NCBI RefSeq assembly: GCF_000471905.2 | Contig: NW_006499799.1 | Location: 2,296,589-2,360,588 of the forward strand | DNA length: 64,000 nt | Source of the DNA: Amborella trichopoda | Taxonomy: Eukaryota; Streptophyta; Magnoliopsida; Amborellales; Amborellaceae | Reading direction: 5' to 3' | In this document: positions 1-11,199 of the stretch, in pieces | Numbering within the stretch: position 1 is the stretch's first letter | Layout of the letters: each line of letters begins with the position of its first letter | Notes under the pieces: generated by a model | Told to the model about the DNA's origin: nothing | Databases searched by the model: none | What the model saw: the letters and a program-made list of their open reading frames with translations, nothing else | Program-made: the position numbers and the translations under genes

Positions 1-541
1 AATGGTCGGATTTCGCACACAAAACCAATAAGTGACTATAAATTCCAGCACCGAAATTCCATATTCCGGCCAAAACTCCAAAGTCACGAAATCTTTGTCC
101 GAGCAGGAAATCGAGCTGCATTTGTTGCCACGCAACCATGACGGCATGTTCAGTGCAATTCAGCAAAGAAATCACATAAAAACATTGACATGAAGATGCA
201 CTATCGATCGAAAGCTTTCAAGATCTATTCAAATTTCAACTTATGTGAAAATGCCTTTAAAGTGTGATTCATGGCTTAAAATTATTATCAAAATGAGCGT
301 TGCAACGAGATCTATGCAATGGCAATCATCTTTTGTTCATTCAGATGTCGAATCGTCAATGGATCGTCTAAGAAGAATGAAGAACGTCCCTAGTTCTTAG
401 TAGGGACTGTTATATAATTTTCTCAATCGTTAGGAAGGGGTAAATCAGTCATTATTTCTTTTTTTTCTTAATTTTGATAAATTGTATTTATCATTAGTTA
501 GGGTTAGTTTTGGGTGATCTACCCACGTTTCAACCCTAGTC

Positions 542-549
542 TATAAATA
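542..549 (+). promoter_or_regulatory. TATA box of LTR copy A
   Basis: TATAAATA follows the conserved block containing CCCACGTTT, the position at which the other LTR copies carry their TATA boxes. An AATAAA hexamer follows at about 609. Everything downstream (CT-rich block, minisatellite) would be in the transcribed R/U5 part. Confidence 0.6.
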
Positions 550-1049
550 AACTCTATCTCTCATTGAAAGGGTGCCTCTCTTTTAAACTCGCTGTGACTC
601 TTTTGATCAATAAAAATTCATTTTCAGATCATGTGTTGGGTCACATTTTTTTTCTTTAGAAAGAGAGAGAGAAAGTTTAGAGCGGTACCCCTCCCACCTT
701 CAAGGTATTTTCCCTTTCTTCCCTTCCTCTCTCTGGTCTTCTTTTCTCTCTTCTTCTGCTTCTTCTTCTTCTGAGTTTTTCTCAGAGGCCATGCATGGCA
801 GTGGCAGTGTCGTGCATGCCTCTTTCTTTCTCCCCATCCTGTGACTTCGTAGATCATGCATGGCGATAGCAGTGCCATGCGCGAGCCCTTGTCTCATTCT
901 CTCTATTCATCTCTTTACCTCAACATAGTTTGTGCACCGCGATGTTTATTACTGACCGTGAACCATCTTTCTCTCTTCTCATGGGTTGCAGACGGTTTTG
1001 CCAATCGCCGCCCATAGGGGCCTCACCCTGTTGTGTACCTATCGTAGAT

Positions 1050-1400
1050 GGCGATGCCTATTGCTGCCCGCAAAGGGTCGCAGCAATGTCTATCGTTGTC
1101 CGCAAGCTGTTTTCATGCACTCTGTACCTATCATCGTCCGCAAGCTTCTTTCATGCTCTCTGTACCTATCGTCGTCCCCAAGCTTCTCTTGCGCGCTTTG
1201 TACCTATCGTCGTCCGCATGCTTCTTTCAGGTGCTCTATACTTATTGCCATCCGCAAGCTTTGTTCGTGCGCTCTATACCTATCACCATCCACGGGCTTC
1301 TCTTGCGCCCTATGCCTATTGCAGACAGCGATGCCTATCGCCGCCCGTGAAGGGTCATGACGATGCCTATCGCCGTCCGCCAACTTCTTTTGAGCACTCT
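1050..1400 (+). repeat. 38-bp minisatellite in U5 of LTR copy A
   Basis: About nine degenerate copies of a 38-bp unit, each with a CCTATCGTCGTCCGC-like core followed by AAGCTTCTTTC-like sequence. Open frames of 100-203 codons run through it in three frames, as expected when the unit length is not a multiple of three and stop codons happen to be absent, so they are not taken as genes. Confidence 0.85.
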
Positions 1401-2334
1401 TTCCTATCGCAGACGGTGATACCTATCGCCACCCACAAAAGGTCGTGCGGCCTTCTCGTGTTACCAATGATGATGGCTAACATCGTCGGCAGATCACTGC
1501 CCACCCTTTCGCCACGAGCAGCAGTGTCCAGCGCTATCTAGGGGTCATGACATTGTTACTCCCCAGCTGTGGGTGGTGATTCCTAACACCGTCGGGACCT
1601 TCCTCCTTTGTAGTCTCCTGTATTCCCTTCATTCTCCTTTTTTCTCTTCTCGCTTGACTAAAGGATAGACTCAGTCTAGCAATGTCATAGCGATCTGACT
1701 GTTGAGCAGTATTTCCAACGTGCTGGTCCTGAGTACTATGCCCGTCTTGCTCCCACACGAGATTAGGACAGTCATATTGGTCTTGGTTTCAAGTAGTATT
1801 ATCATCATGCCGGTCTGAGTTACAGTGCCCGTCTTGCTACCACTCCGAGTCGGTCACTGTACTGATCCAGCTATCATGCTAGTCTCGTCCCCTTGTCAAG
1901 TCCTCTTCTCTTTTCTCTCTTTATACAAATCCCCTTCTTCATCACTCTAACTTCTCACCTTCTCTGCCATATGAATGTGCATTGCTCACAGACAAGGGTG
2001 GGTCTCTCAGTCCACTTCTCTTGCAAATTTATCATGATAGTGCTATGCAGAAAACAAGGAGATTGTAGGTTAAGGGAGGCGATTCCGAACAAGCTAAAGG
2101 GCTTTCCGTCTTGATCTGAGAGGGCGCCTGCATGAGTCAACTCGAGTAAGTCATGGACCTAGGTGAGGTTGGTCCCCACCTCACGATTTAAATTCCTCTC
2201 TCACTAATTGGCCACCTGCCTTGTTTTGTGAACAAGGTTCCTGAGAGAGCGGTCTCATGTCCCGAGTCTTCCAAACCCGAGACACGTGTCACCCGATCAC
2301 CTAGATCAGGGGAGGCAAGATGGAGGCATCTGAC

Positions 2335-3082
2335 CTGTGTTCTCTTTTCTAGGTAGACACCATGCCTATTATTTTTATTTTTATTTTTATGTGAAGGTGT
2401 TTTAAGGTCTTTCTTTCGGGACCTGTGCGAAACCTTTTATCGTCATGCGGTCAGGATGGGTACTATAGTTTAAGGTCATACAACTGGATCATAGTAGAGA
2501 TGTATGGATGTCTGTTGAGGCCATAAAGTGAGTATGGTAGTGGTTTGACTCACTTTGGGGAGATGGCACAAGGTTGTCTCCAAAAATTGGATGATGTACG
2601 GATGGTGGGTGAAAAGTGGTGACCCACTAGCTTACGGCGAGTACGGATGGCGAGATGGATCGTAGTTTGTGAGCGAAGGTGAAACTCATTGAGGAGTGAT
2701 GAATGGTAATGAAGGAGGATGGATTTACTAGGGAGGTTGATGAAGGTGGTGCGCGCACACGAACGGGTTGGTTAGGGAAAGCATGCATGAAGACGCATGT
2801 AAAGGCCATGTGCGAGTGTGTTGGGGCGGGGCGTGTTTAAGGTCATGTCTCCTGGACCTATGAAAATCAGTTTAACGTCTTGCGGTCAGAACGTGCATTA
2901 TAGTTTTAAGGTCATATAGCCTGTATCGTGGCTACGTAGTTTAAAGTCATGCAGCTAGAAACATGCAGTTTAAGGTCGTGCAAGTAGACCTCCACTACAT
3001 TTTAAGGTCATATAGTTTAAACCGTGGTGCTAAGCCTTTTAAAGACATATGACCAGGACATGCACTATGGTTTAAGGTCATA
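2335..3082 (-). mobile_element. Inverted fragment of the Tat-element 3' region
   Basis: This stretch matches 35430-36200 of the minus-strand 18-kb element in the same orientation, so relative to its plus-strand neighbours it is inverted. It carries several degenerate copies of the 34-bp repeat whose plus-strand core here is GTTTAAGGTCATA. It directly abuts LTR copy A on the left and an LTR stub on the right, which marks two rearrangement junctions. No coding sequence was seen. Confidence 0.7.
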
Positions 3083-3318
3083 TTTTTTGAAGACATTTTT
3101 CAACACCATGGGTCCTCGATGCGGAATAAAAGAGAGAAGCCGATCAATAAAGCTTGATAGAGAGTGAAAATTTCAACAGCCTCAGAATTGCCTCAGAACA
3201 GGTCAAGATCTTCATAAGGACTCCTAAAATTCTCCTGCCAAGTTTCGTCGTATTCCGACATGTCTAAATTAGGGCAGACTGAAAAACAATTTTGACAGAA
3301 TCAGCCTCTAGCACCCTC
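3083..3318 (+). mobile_element. Stub of the 5' end of a Tat-family LTR
   Basis: The sequence from TTTTTTGAAGACATTTTTCA through CAGCCTCTAGCACCCT matches the first 230 bases of LTR copies D (26026) and F (52599). It stops abruptly and is followed by an unrelated open frame. The terminal TG is lost. Confidence 0.75.
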
Positions 3319-3338
3319 TCCCGAAGGCTAAGCTTCTC

Positions 3339-3999
3339 CCTCTACTTCTAATTCACCAGAAAAAAATGAGTCAGAAGTGGCCCCTGATCTTGAGGAAGCC
3401 CTAGAGGTCGACCTTCCAGCACCAAGGGTCACCTCTACATCAGAACAACAAAAGGTTCTGCATGTCCCCATTGCTCTCCTAGAGGCAGAACTGACGCACC
3501 AATGGCCAGGAAAGGTTCTTCAAATTCCGTCCTCCTTGAACAAGGAGATCACTAGCAACCAAAAGAGGGTCCTACACTTCTCCCGGGTTTCCGAGGAGGT
3601 ACAGGCTAACAAGAGTCAACTCTTTGGCTTTCAGGATCAAGACCCATGGTGGAGCTGAGAAGCGAGGTGTGTAACCTCCAGAATCAGCTAAAGACCATGC
3701 GTGTCACTTCAAAGTACTTAAATGAGTTTGTCCTTGAAACTAAGACCTATGACGAGCTCAAAAGCAATGTACCTCGAATCGAAGCCAAAGCTCCCCCAGA
3801 CTGTAGCATTTACAGCAAGCAGGCTCATCAAATCATGAGGACCATGAATTATGAGCCCCTTTCCAATCAAACACTCAGGGGTGAGGTAGCATCTGCTCCC
3901 ACATTTGAGGTCATTAAAGCTATAGCAGGCTGCCACAAGATGAAGCAAGGAGTGGGCTACTCTTTCTTATCTCAAACCATGAAAGGGCAAAAGCAATGA
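3339..3999 (+). pseudogene. Broken polyprotein remnant with possible G-patch-like end (tentative)
   Basis: Two overlapping open frames form this remnant. The first (3339-3658) encodes an acidic Ser/Pro-rich stretch, ending with the residues DQDPWWS. A frameshift near 3650 leads to the second (3646-3999), which has a short predicted coiled coil (VELRSEVCNLQNQL) and then a stretch of the form AHQIMRTMNYEP, about 35 residues, GVGYSF. That spacing recalls the glycine-rich G-patch-like segment found between protease and reverse transcriptase in Tat polyproteins (basic residue, GY-P-G, GLGY). The resemblance is weak, since several of the glycines are missing. It lies between an LTR stub and the antisense ORF at 4081-4575, so an internal deletion of most of pol is plausible. 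It could instead be an unrelated ORF captured by the element. Confidence 0.4.
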
Positions 4000-4080
4000 A
4001 ATGAAGAAGAAAAAGGGGGAACAAAAGACATGCCATGCACAGGGAAGAAAAAAGGTCATTTCATTCATCAAGAAAAAATA

Positions 4081-4575
4081 TTACATGTGTCTTTTCTTTA
4101 CAAAAAAAGATGGAAAGAAGGCACTGTCAAAAGCAGTCAATAATCTACATTCTTCGGTTGAAGCCTTCACTTGCTCAATATCGGCCCTCAATCGGGCCAA
4201 CATGTTGGCCTCATGGTCCATTAAAGCCAGTTGCTCCCTCAAGGAGCTCTCAAGGTCCAGTAACTTCTGGCCTAACTCCTTATCCATAGCTTCCCAGGCT
4301 GCTAGGCCCTTCTCTATCTCCTCCAACAACCAGAGAGCTGACAAAGCCATTTGAACTCTCTGCAATCTCAACTTCCGCAGTTGAAATGCCAGAGCAGCAC
4401 TCGAGCCTCGGCAGGGCACCTCTACAAATTCTGCTAAGGCCTCGAGAGACCCTCTTCCTCCTTCAAAAAGTCTCGACACTTGCTAAAAGGTCTTCGCAAT
4501 CACGCTGCAAAGCTTTGCACCTCCTGAAGCACTCCATAAAATCCCTAAGGACCTGTCTTTGTAAGTTTTAGGCAG
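4081..4575 (-). pseudogene. Antisense coiled-coil ORF in the element's 3' region
   Basis: It reads against the surrounding element. A first frame (about 4573-4472; residues LRDFMECFRRCKAL and onward) runs to a stop, and the rest continues in another frame (4474-4081) for about 130 codons ending just after FFVKKRHM. The translation is strongly helical, rich in Leu, Glu, Ala and Arg, with a heptad-like stretch (LLDLESSLREQLALMDHEAN) typical of a coiled coil. It lies about 110 bases downstream of a TATA box at 4687-4694 on the same strand, after a (GA)n leader. The corresponding position in copy D leads to a plant-mobile-domain ORF, so this could be the C-terminal exon of that gene brought close to the promoter by deletion. 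That link is an inference; no PMD motif is visible here. Confidence 0.55.
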
Positions 4576-4686
4576 GAAGTGCTCGTTGGAAATCTGTCGC
4601 CAGAAAGCTTTGGCTCTCTCTCTCTCTCTAAAAGAGCTTTCTACTGTTTTACCCTTCGATAAAATAGTAAACTAGGGTTTCTCTCC

Positions 4687-4694
4687 CTTTTATA
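4687..4694 (-). promoter_or_regulatory. Antisense TATA box, copy B
   Basis: TATAAAAG on the minus strand is followed by GGAGAGAAACCC, then GAAGGGTAAAACAGTAG and a (GA)n tract. The same order of blocks occurs at 22987 (minus) and 37380 (plus), always pointing opposite to gag-pol and always at the pol-proximal end of the repeat-rich 3' region. Confidence 0.6.
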
Positions 4695-4779
4695 CCCCAC
4701 AGGACTGTGAAATGCCTGTGACAAACACGGAATGATGCTTCAGTCTCTAGCTCTTGATGGCCGGGCAAGCCAAGCCTGA

Positions 4780-5050
4780 CACCCAAAGCATCATCGTCGT
4801 GCGCGTCATCAAGATTTACGTCGCATGCCTCATCAAAAGGCTAGTGTCGTGTACCCCATCAAGACTTTTACCAATTGCCTCGACCGGAGACTATCGCCAC
4901 ACATGTCCTCCCGAGATTATCACCACGCGTCTTGTCCAGGGGACATCGTAACGTGTCTCATCCACAAATCACCGCCACACAAGACGTCAAGGGCTACTCC
5001 GGCGGGCTTCACCAAAGGACTTAACACATCACCTTGGTGTGTTGATGAAT
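4780..5050 (+). repeat. Degenerate 30-40 bp repeats, 3' region copy B
   Basis: Recurrent elements of the form CATCGTCGTGCGCG / CATCACCAAGGCT alternate with short linkers. The matching part of copy D (23090-23350) is better preserved, with cores such as GAGGCTATCGTCGTGCG. Confidence 0.55.
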
Positions 5051-5214
5051 GTGCCACTTCACACTTAGTGTCACGTACTGGCCTTGGCACTCCCCTTTAG
5101 ACCATCATCTCTCATCCTCATAAACTTCATTCCCTACATCACAATCTCACTCCTAAAGGAGTCTAGTCTCTGGTGGTGGCTCTATTCCCTCATGAAGTCA
5201 CATCCCCTCACCGC

Positions 5215-5790
5215 TACCACCATGGTCCGTGCTGCATGACTTTAAACTGCACTGTCGTGGTCCGCGCTGCATGACTTTAAACTGCATTACCACTATCCGC
5301 ACAGCTTGACCTTAAACTGCACTGCCACGATCCATGCTGCATGACCCTTAATTGCACAGCCATAGTGCTTGTCACATGACTCAAAATTGTACGTTCATGG
5401 TCCGAACTATATGACCATAAACTATAGAGGAGGCCTAGCTGGACGACCTTAAACTGCAAAGTCCTTATCACATGACTCAAAACTATACGACCATGGCCCG
5501 AAGTATATGACCTTGAGCTATAGAGGAGGTCTAGTTGCATGACCTTAAACTACAAAGTACTTGTCACATGACTTTAAACTTATGACCATGATCCAGATGT
5601 GTGACCTTAAACCATAGTGCGTGTCCTGGCCGCATGACGATAAAAGGCTTGACACCATGGTCCAAACTACACGACCCTAAACTGTAGCAGAGATCTAGTT
5701 GCACGACCACAAACTGCATGGTCCTAGCTCTATAACTTTAAACTGCATAGCCATGGTCCGAGCTACAAGACCCTAAAACTGTAATGCACA
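5215..5790 (+). repeat. 34-bp tandem/interspersed repeats, copy B
   Basis: Roughly 15 degenerate copies with the core GCATGACCTTAAACTGCA followed by CATGGTCCGA-like sequence. Many units contain a GGTC...GACC inverted repeat around 9-10 loop bases, for example in the unit with GGTCTAGTTGCACGACC. The same family appears in copy D, in the inverted fragment at 2335-3082 and in the 18-kb element. Confidence 0.8.
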
Positions 5791-7150
5791 GTGCGACAAA
5801 TAGTCCATACGCAAAACTCGACCTAGACCCCTAACGGAGTTAGATGTATGTAAGGGTCGTACTCACCCTGTCATCTCCAAAGAGCTAAGGCCATTCTTTC
5901 CCCTTCAACCCACGGTGGGGTTCATATGTGCTCTGGCCTGTCAAAGTTACATGCACACCTATATTCATTATCCCCATGGAGTCACATTGGCCCTCCTAAT
6001 CCCATGTGAAGCCTCTCCCGTTTACTACTCCTCATAGGGTCACCACCTTCATCTACATCTCTTCGCATATGTATAACCTTAACTATCTTTATCCTCAAGG
6101 AGTCAAATTGCTATCCACATACCTACCCTCCATGCAGCCATACTGACATGGCGATTCGTACTCGGTCCATGTTGCATGACCCTAAACTGTATAGCCATGT
6201 TCCAAACTATATGACCTTAAACTATAGCAGAGGTCTAGTTGCACGACCTTAAATTGTATAGTCCTGGTTACATGACTTAAAACTGCATAACCACTATCCA
6301 AGCTATATGATCTTATAGTGCGTGTCCTGGCCGCATGACGTTAAACTGCTTTGCCATGGTTTAGGAGGCGCGACCTTAAAACATGCCCCTGTTTCGTGTA
6401 CCCTCTTATTCTCCCCAGTGAGCCTACTTAGGTACACATGCCCTTTACATGCATCTCAACACACGTCTTCCCTAGCCTGCCCATTCGTGTGTGTGGGCCA
6501 CCTTCACCATCTTTCATCATCCCCCAGTGAGTCTTACCGATGCTCACCAAACGGCAAGCCATATTAGCACCCATATTCGTCGTCAGCCAGTGGTTCACCA
6601 CCTTTCACCTACCATCCAATCAACTCTCCACAGGTAACTTCATGCCACCATCCCTAGTGAGTCAAGGTCATCACCAGACTCACTCTGTGGCCTCTATAAA
6701 ATGTCATTCCTTACTACTAAGATCCAGCTGTATGACCCTAAACTATAATGTGCGTCTGGCTGGATGGCATTAAAAGGCTTCTCACAGGTCTCGAAGACAC
6801 GACCCAAAAACATGCCTTCTAAAAAAAATGAGCATGGTGTACACCTGGAGAAGGGAACGCCATGAATAAAAATGAGAGACAAGCATGGTCACGAAACCAT
6901 GAGTAGAAAGAGTTATGCGGAAAAAGAAACCCAAGCATGGAGAAAAACCCAAGAGGGCACCGTGAGAAAAAATGGAAGAAAAGGGTGGACATGACCACAA
7001 AGACCTGGGTAAAAGAACCTTGAAATACCAAAAGTTGGTGAAAACCGTCCTCACGACGCCACTTCCCATGTTCAAGTGAAAACCCACGAAAGGGCACTTG
7101 GATCGATAAAGCAGGTTGACGCACTTCCATAGCCTCAGCCGACTCTCTAG

Positions 7151-7641
7151 TTTCACGGGTCATCAAGGAGTGAGAGCACATAAGATCTCCCCAGTTTCAA
7201 GCTCATCAGGGAGTGAGGGCCTCATAAGATCTCCCTGGTTTCATGGCTCATCAGGGAGTGAGAGCACATAAGATCTCCCCGGTTTCATGGCTCATCAGAG
7301 AGTAAGAGCACATAAGATCTGCTCAGTTTCAGGGCTGATCAAGGAGTGAGAGCCTCATAAGATCTTCCCGATTTCATGGCTCGTCAAGGAGTGAGAGCCG
7401 TATAAGATCTCCTCAGTTTCATTGCTCATCAGGGGGTGAGAGCCTCATAAGATCTCCCCAGTTTCATGGCTCATCAGGGAGTGAAAGTCACATAAGATAT
7501 CTCCAATTTCATGGCTCATCAGAGAGTGAGAGCCGCATAAGGTCTCCCTAGTTTCATAGCTCATTAGGAAGTGAGAGTCGCATAAGATCTCCTCAGTTTC
7601 AAGGCTCATCAGAGAGTGAGAGCCGCATAAGATCTCCTCAG
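7151..7641 (+). repeat. 45-bp minisatellite, about 11 copies
   Basis: Units of 44-45 bp with the pattern TTTCATGGCTCATCAGGGAG then TGAGAGCCGCATAAGATCTC. Each contains a GGCTC...GAGCC inverted repeat, for example 7513-7517 with 7530-7534. The equivalent place in copy D (about 25280-25320) has a single unit, so this array expanded after the copies diverged. The units are much more alike than those of neighbouring repeat families. Confidence 0.9.
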
Positions 7642-9381
7642 TTCAACACAACAAGAGACCTTGAGGGTGAGGACTATGACCAAAAGATCCCTTCGAAAAT
7701 GCCAAGAGCCATCACAAAGGTTAAAAACTGATGAAGCCGGGGTCCAACCTACCACAAGCTTCAGGGTACTCTTCACCAAACCCCCTAGCCTGCATGGGAC
7801 CAGACTTCTAGGTTGGGTCACAAGCCCCAGAACTAGACCCCACTAGAAGGGACCTACAGGAGATACCTTGAGAATTAAAAGCAAACTGGGTGTAGCATTT
7901 AATAATTCCGATCAAAGGTTCGTAGCATTTGGTCTTCAAAAAAGGTCTTGTTCTGTACGAGTAGGTCCTGAAAATGGCCTCATGCTCTAGAACCACAGAA
8001 AGTCTCTTGAGGGTGTGGAATTTTGCAAAGATCCCTCAAAATTCTTGAATGATTTCACTTCTTGATTCTCTCGAAGCACAACATTTGGAGGGGCATGCTG
8101 TTGGAAGGTATTTTTCATCAACATGGGGGCCCCGCTCAATAAAGGCCTAGCAAGTAGTGGAGATTCTAACAGTCTTAGAATAGCCCCAAAACCGGCCAAG
8201 GTCTTCATGAGGTCTCTCAAGAGTCCCCAGTCAAGTTTCATCACATTCCGACATGTCTAAGGCAATGCAGACAGAGAAGCAGTTAGGGTAGAATCGTCCT
8301 CATGCACCCTGAAACGGACCCCTATAACTAGAGCTACATTTTTCAGGTTCTTAAATTGTTGTGGGACCACTACCATTGGATCTGAAAACCCCCAAGCGTC
8401 ATGTTTTAGCTCAAACAGACATTCTAGGAAGACGTTATAGGCGAAAGAATGAAACAGGAGAAGTTGCACGTTATTCTCGTGCGGTCACCCTGTAACACTA
8501 CACCATTGAAGGGACAGTCACGACCAGTGATTTTTGAAGCTCATATCTCACTCGTACAAAGTCAGATGACACTCAAATTTATTGAGCATGCTCATTTAGT
8601 CAAGACGAGCGATTTGATATGTGGCAGGCCCCGTGACTATACCTGATCGGGAAGAAAAGCTAGAGAGAAGTTGTTGATCGGTGAAGAACGTACAAGAAAT
8701 TCAACGCGTCGTGCCTCACTCTAGTGGCCAAATCACACTGCTCATTGTCTCGATCGATGATAGACTAATTCATAGACTAATTCCATTGGTGTAAGTTCTC
8801 GGGCCATCTCTGACCCGAACCCCGTACATGATTAACAATCACATTCTGCATATAAAGTCAACGAACTGACTGCAAATTCCATCCCCGGAATCCTTAATTC
8901 CGGCCAAAATTCCAAACTTGCAAAATATTTGTTCGGCCATGGAATCGAGCTGTGTTTGGTGCTCCATATTCGTGGTGGCACCCTCAGTGTGATTCAGTGA
9001 AGAAAACATAGAAAAATGTCAAGGAACGAACACACAATCGATCCAAAGTTTCAAGATCTACTCAAATTTCAAGTCACATGATCGTGGACCAAAAACACGA
9101 TCCATGGCTCGAAGTTGATATCAAATCAATTGTCATGCTGAGCCCTACAAGAAAACAAACCTCTTAGAATCAACCAGGCATTAGAATGACCTCGGATCAG
9201 CCATGCAAGATCATGCACGTCCTAGGGAAGCACAGGAACTATTCTGGAATTCCACAACTTGTTAGGATGGGGCAAATCTGTCATTTTGCACCCTATTTTC
9301 TAATTTTTTTAATTCAATTTAATCTTAATTTACAACAATTAGGGTTACTTTTGATCATCCACCCATGTTTGGGGCACACTT

Positions 9382-9392
9382 CTATATATATG
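9382..9392 (+). promoter_or_regulatory. TATA box of LTR copy B
   Basis: CTATATATATG occurs just after the conserved CCACCCATGTTTGGG block. This marks the probable start of R. Confidence 0.6.
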
Positions 9393-9869
9393 TACCAACA
9401 TTGTACATAAAGAAAAAGAAGAGATAGAGGCATACACACACACAAGAGAGTTTTCACTTAATACAAGTTTCTCTTTCTTACCATTGTTGTGTCACGCTAG
9501 GGAGTGAGGTGAGAAAAACTTTTGATCGGTACCCCTAGGTTTGAGGTAAATCTTCTCTCTCTTCTTTTTCTTTTCTTCTTTTCTCTCTCTTCTCTCATAT
9601 CTTCTCCTTCTTCTTCGTCTAAGTTCCCCGCAGGGGTCACACACGGAAGTGGCAGTGTCGTGCATGCCTCTCCCTTGATCTCACAGGGCACGCATGACGA
9701 TGGCAGCACCATGCGCGAGTCTCCTTCCCCTTCTACTCATATGTTCCTTCCTTCAAGTGAGGTCTATAGATGGCGTTGTCAATCGCCACCCACAGATGTA
9801 GCTTTGACGTCTTAGTGAAGAACCCAAACGGCAAGGTTTGTTGCTGCCTGCAAGGGTCTCTCCCTGTTA

Positions 9870-10100
9870 CGCGTCTAGTGTAGACGACGATACCTATCAC
9901 CGCCAGCTAGGGGCTTTGGCAACACCTATCACCGTCCACAAGCCTCCTCCACGTGCTCGGTGCTTGTCGCCATTCTCCCTGCGTCCCGCACCTATCGCAG
10001 TGCGACCTAGGAGAAGCTATCGCCAAGTGCCTCATTAGGAGCGAGCGTCGTCCACATGGGATGCGCCGTCTTCTTGCATTGCCCACTGCGATGCCTATTG
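9870..10100 (+). repeat. Degenerate minisatellite in U5 of LTR copy B
   Basis: A few eroded units with the ACCTATCACCGTCC core seen in LTR copies A and D. Far fewer and less regular copies than in those LTRs. Confidence 0.5.
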
Positions 10101-10863
10101 ATGTCCGAATTTTCCCTTCTCATTGTCGTCTCGTTCATTCCTCTTCACCTCTTTCTCCTCTCACTTGACTAAGGGAGACCTAACCTATCACCGATGCGCT
10201 GACCTCGTTTTCAAGTAGTATTGCCGCCATGCTGATCCTGAGAACCATGCCCTTCTTGCTATTACTTCGAGTCGATAATTTTTTGTTGTCATGCTAGTCT
10301 CACCCCTACGTCAAGCTCTCTTGTCTTTTCTATCTTTCACCGAACCTTGCACTTCATCATCTTCTCATATGAACATGCATTATCCTAAGACAAGGGTGTG
10401 GATCCTATCGACCCACTTGTCTTACAAATTAACCATAAAAGTGTTGTGCAGAAAAGAAAGAGCATTACACATCAAGAGAGGCGATTCCAAACCAGCTCAA
10501 GCAGTTGGGGGCTTTCTTCGTGATATAAGAGGGTGCCCACGTTACCCAGTGTGAGTAAGTCCCGAAACCACCTAAAATTCCTCTCTCATTGGTTGGTATA
10601 CCTGCCCTTGCCCTCAAGCAAGGTTCCGAGAGAGCGATCTCAAATCCTGGGTTCACCAGAAACCTGAGACATGTGCCGCCAGATCACCTAGATCCGGAGG
10701 GCCAGATCGAGGCACCTAACAACTCACCAGTAGGGCATCTGCCCTTGTTCTGCGAATTAGGTTCCCGAGAGAGCAGTCTCAGGTCTAGGGTCTTCTGAAC
10801 CAGAGATATGTGTCACCCAATCATCTAGATCCGGGGGAGCAAGATTGAGGTATCAGACCAGTT

Positions 10864-10881
10864 TGGAGACTCCATTAGGGA
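10864..10881 (+). promoter_or_regulatory. Primer-binding site (tRNA-Arg type), copy B
   Basis: TGGAGACTCCATTAGGGA starts three bases after the LTR end. It is a degraded form of TGGCGACTCCGCTGGGGA, which is complementary to the 3' end of a plant tRNA-Arg as I recall it. Tat/Ogre elements are known to use tRNA-Arg. Confidence 0.7.
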
Positions 10882-11199
10882 CTTACTACCCGTTTGTCGG
10901 TTCACTCTTGCTTGATCGACATCACCTTTTATTTTCTGCACTGCATTCTATGACATTTGGGTTATTCAACCCATTCATTTGAGTTGGGGATTTCTCATCC
11001 TCGCACTCGTGACCATCCCGCGGATGCGAGTTTTTCAAGCCTCGCTCCCTACACTCCTCTTGAGCCGCTCCCTACACTCCTCTAGAGGCACACCGGGAGG
11101 GCTACCTCCAAAGGTGAACACGCGTCAGCTTCGCAGGTTGTTCCTCAATCCCTACTTAGGCGGAGTCGCGAGCTAATTCCTTCTTCTGCCACCCTTTCT

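Larger units (their letters stand above)
1..2334 (+). mobile_element. LTR of Tat-like Ty3/gypsy element, copy A (5' part outside window)
   Basis: This is the downstream part of a long LTR shared, in both orientations, with seven other LTR copies in the window. It holds the end of U3, a TATA box and AATAAA-type signal near 542 and 609, a CT-rich block (about 640-790), a 38-bp minisatellite, and the conserved terminal block ending near the bases GAGGCATCTGACC. The usual LTR end in this family is CACCTAACCA. No tRNA-Arg-like primer site follows; an inverted fragment of the family's 3' region begins at about 2335. The same 38-bp minisatellite type occurs only in LTR copy D (26026-29002), so A and D could be the two LTRs of one element. 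That pairing is an inference. Confidence 0.8.
4730..8098 (+). mobile_element. Repeat-rich 3' region of a Tat-like element, copy B
   Basis: This non-coding 3.4 kb precedes an LTR. From left to right it holds degenerate 30-40 bp repeats (4780-5050), a 34-bp family (about 5215-5790, again near 6150-6380 and 6715-6810) interspersed with short segments around CCCCAGTGGAGT-like sequence, a stretch of about 340 bases without clear repeats (6810-7150), a crisp 45-bp array (7151-7641), and about 450 bases of unique 3' sequence. The last bases before the LTR are purine-rich (TTTGGAGGGGCATGC), a candidate polypurine tract. ORFs of 60-124 codons here fall on repeats and have no family resemblance. Confidence 0.8.
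8099..10860 (+). mobile_element. LTR of Tat-like element, copy B (2.76 kb)
   Basis: It begins TGTTGGAAGG and ends GAGGTATCAGACCA. It contains the family's U3, a TATA box at about 9382, a CT-rich block (9550-9620), weak 38-bp repeats and the conserved end block. A tRNA-Arg-like primer site follows three bases later, so it functions as a 5' LTR for the gag to its right. Yet the sequence to its left is a 3' region with a purine-rich end, as if it were also a 3' LTR. One LTR is therefore shared by two partial elements. Confidence 0.85.

Noticed and set aside
930..1541. 203-codon plus-strand ORF
   Set aside because: It overlaps the 38-bp minisatellite of LTR copy A, with two other frames open over the same repeats.
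3339..3999. Possible pararetrovirus fragment
   Set aside because: No movement-protein, coat-protein or viral RT motif is readable; the surroundings are Tat-element sequence.
10864..10881. tRNA gene fragments at the primer sites
   Set aside because: Only about 18 bases match a tRNA 3' end; no cloverleaf can be formed. These are primer-binding sites.
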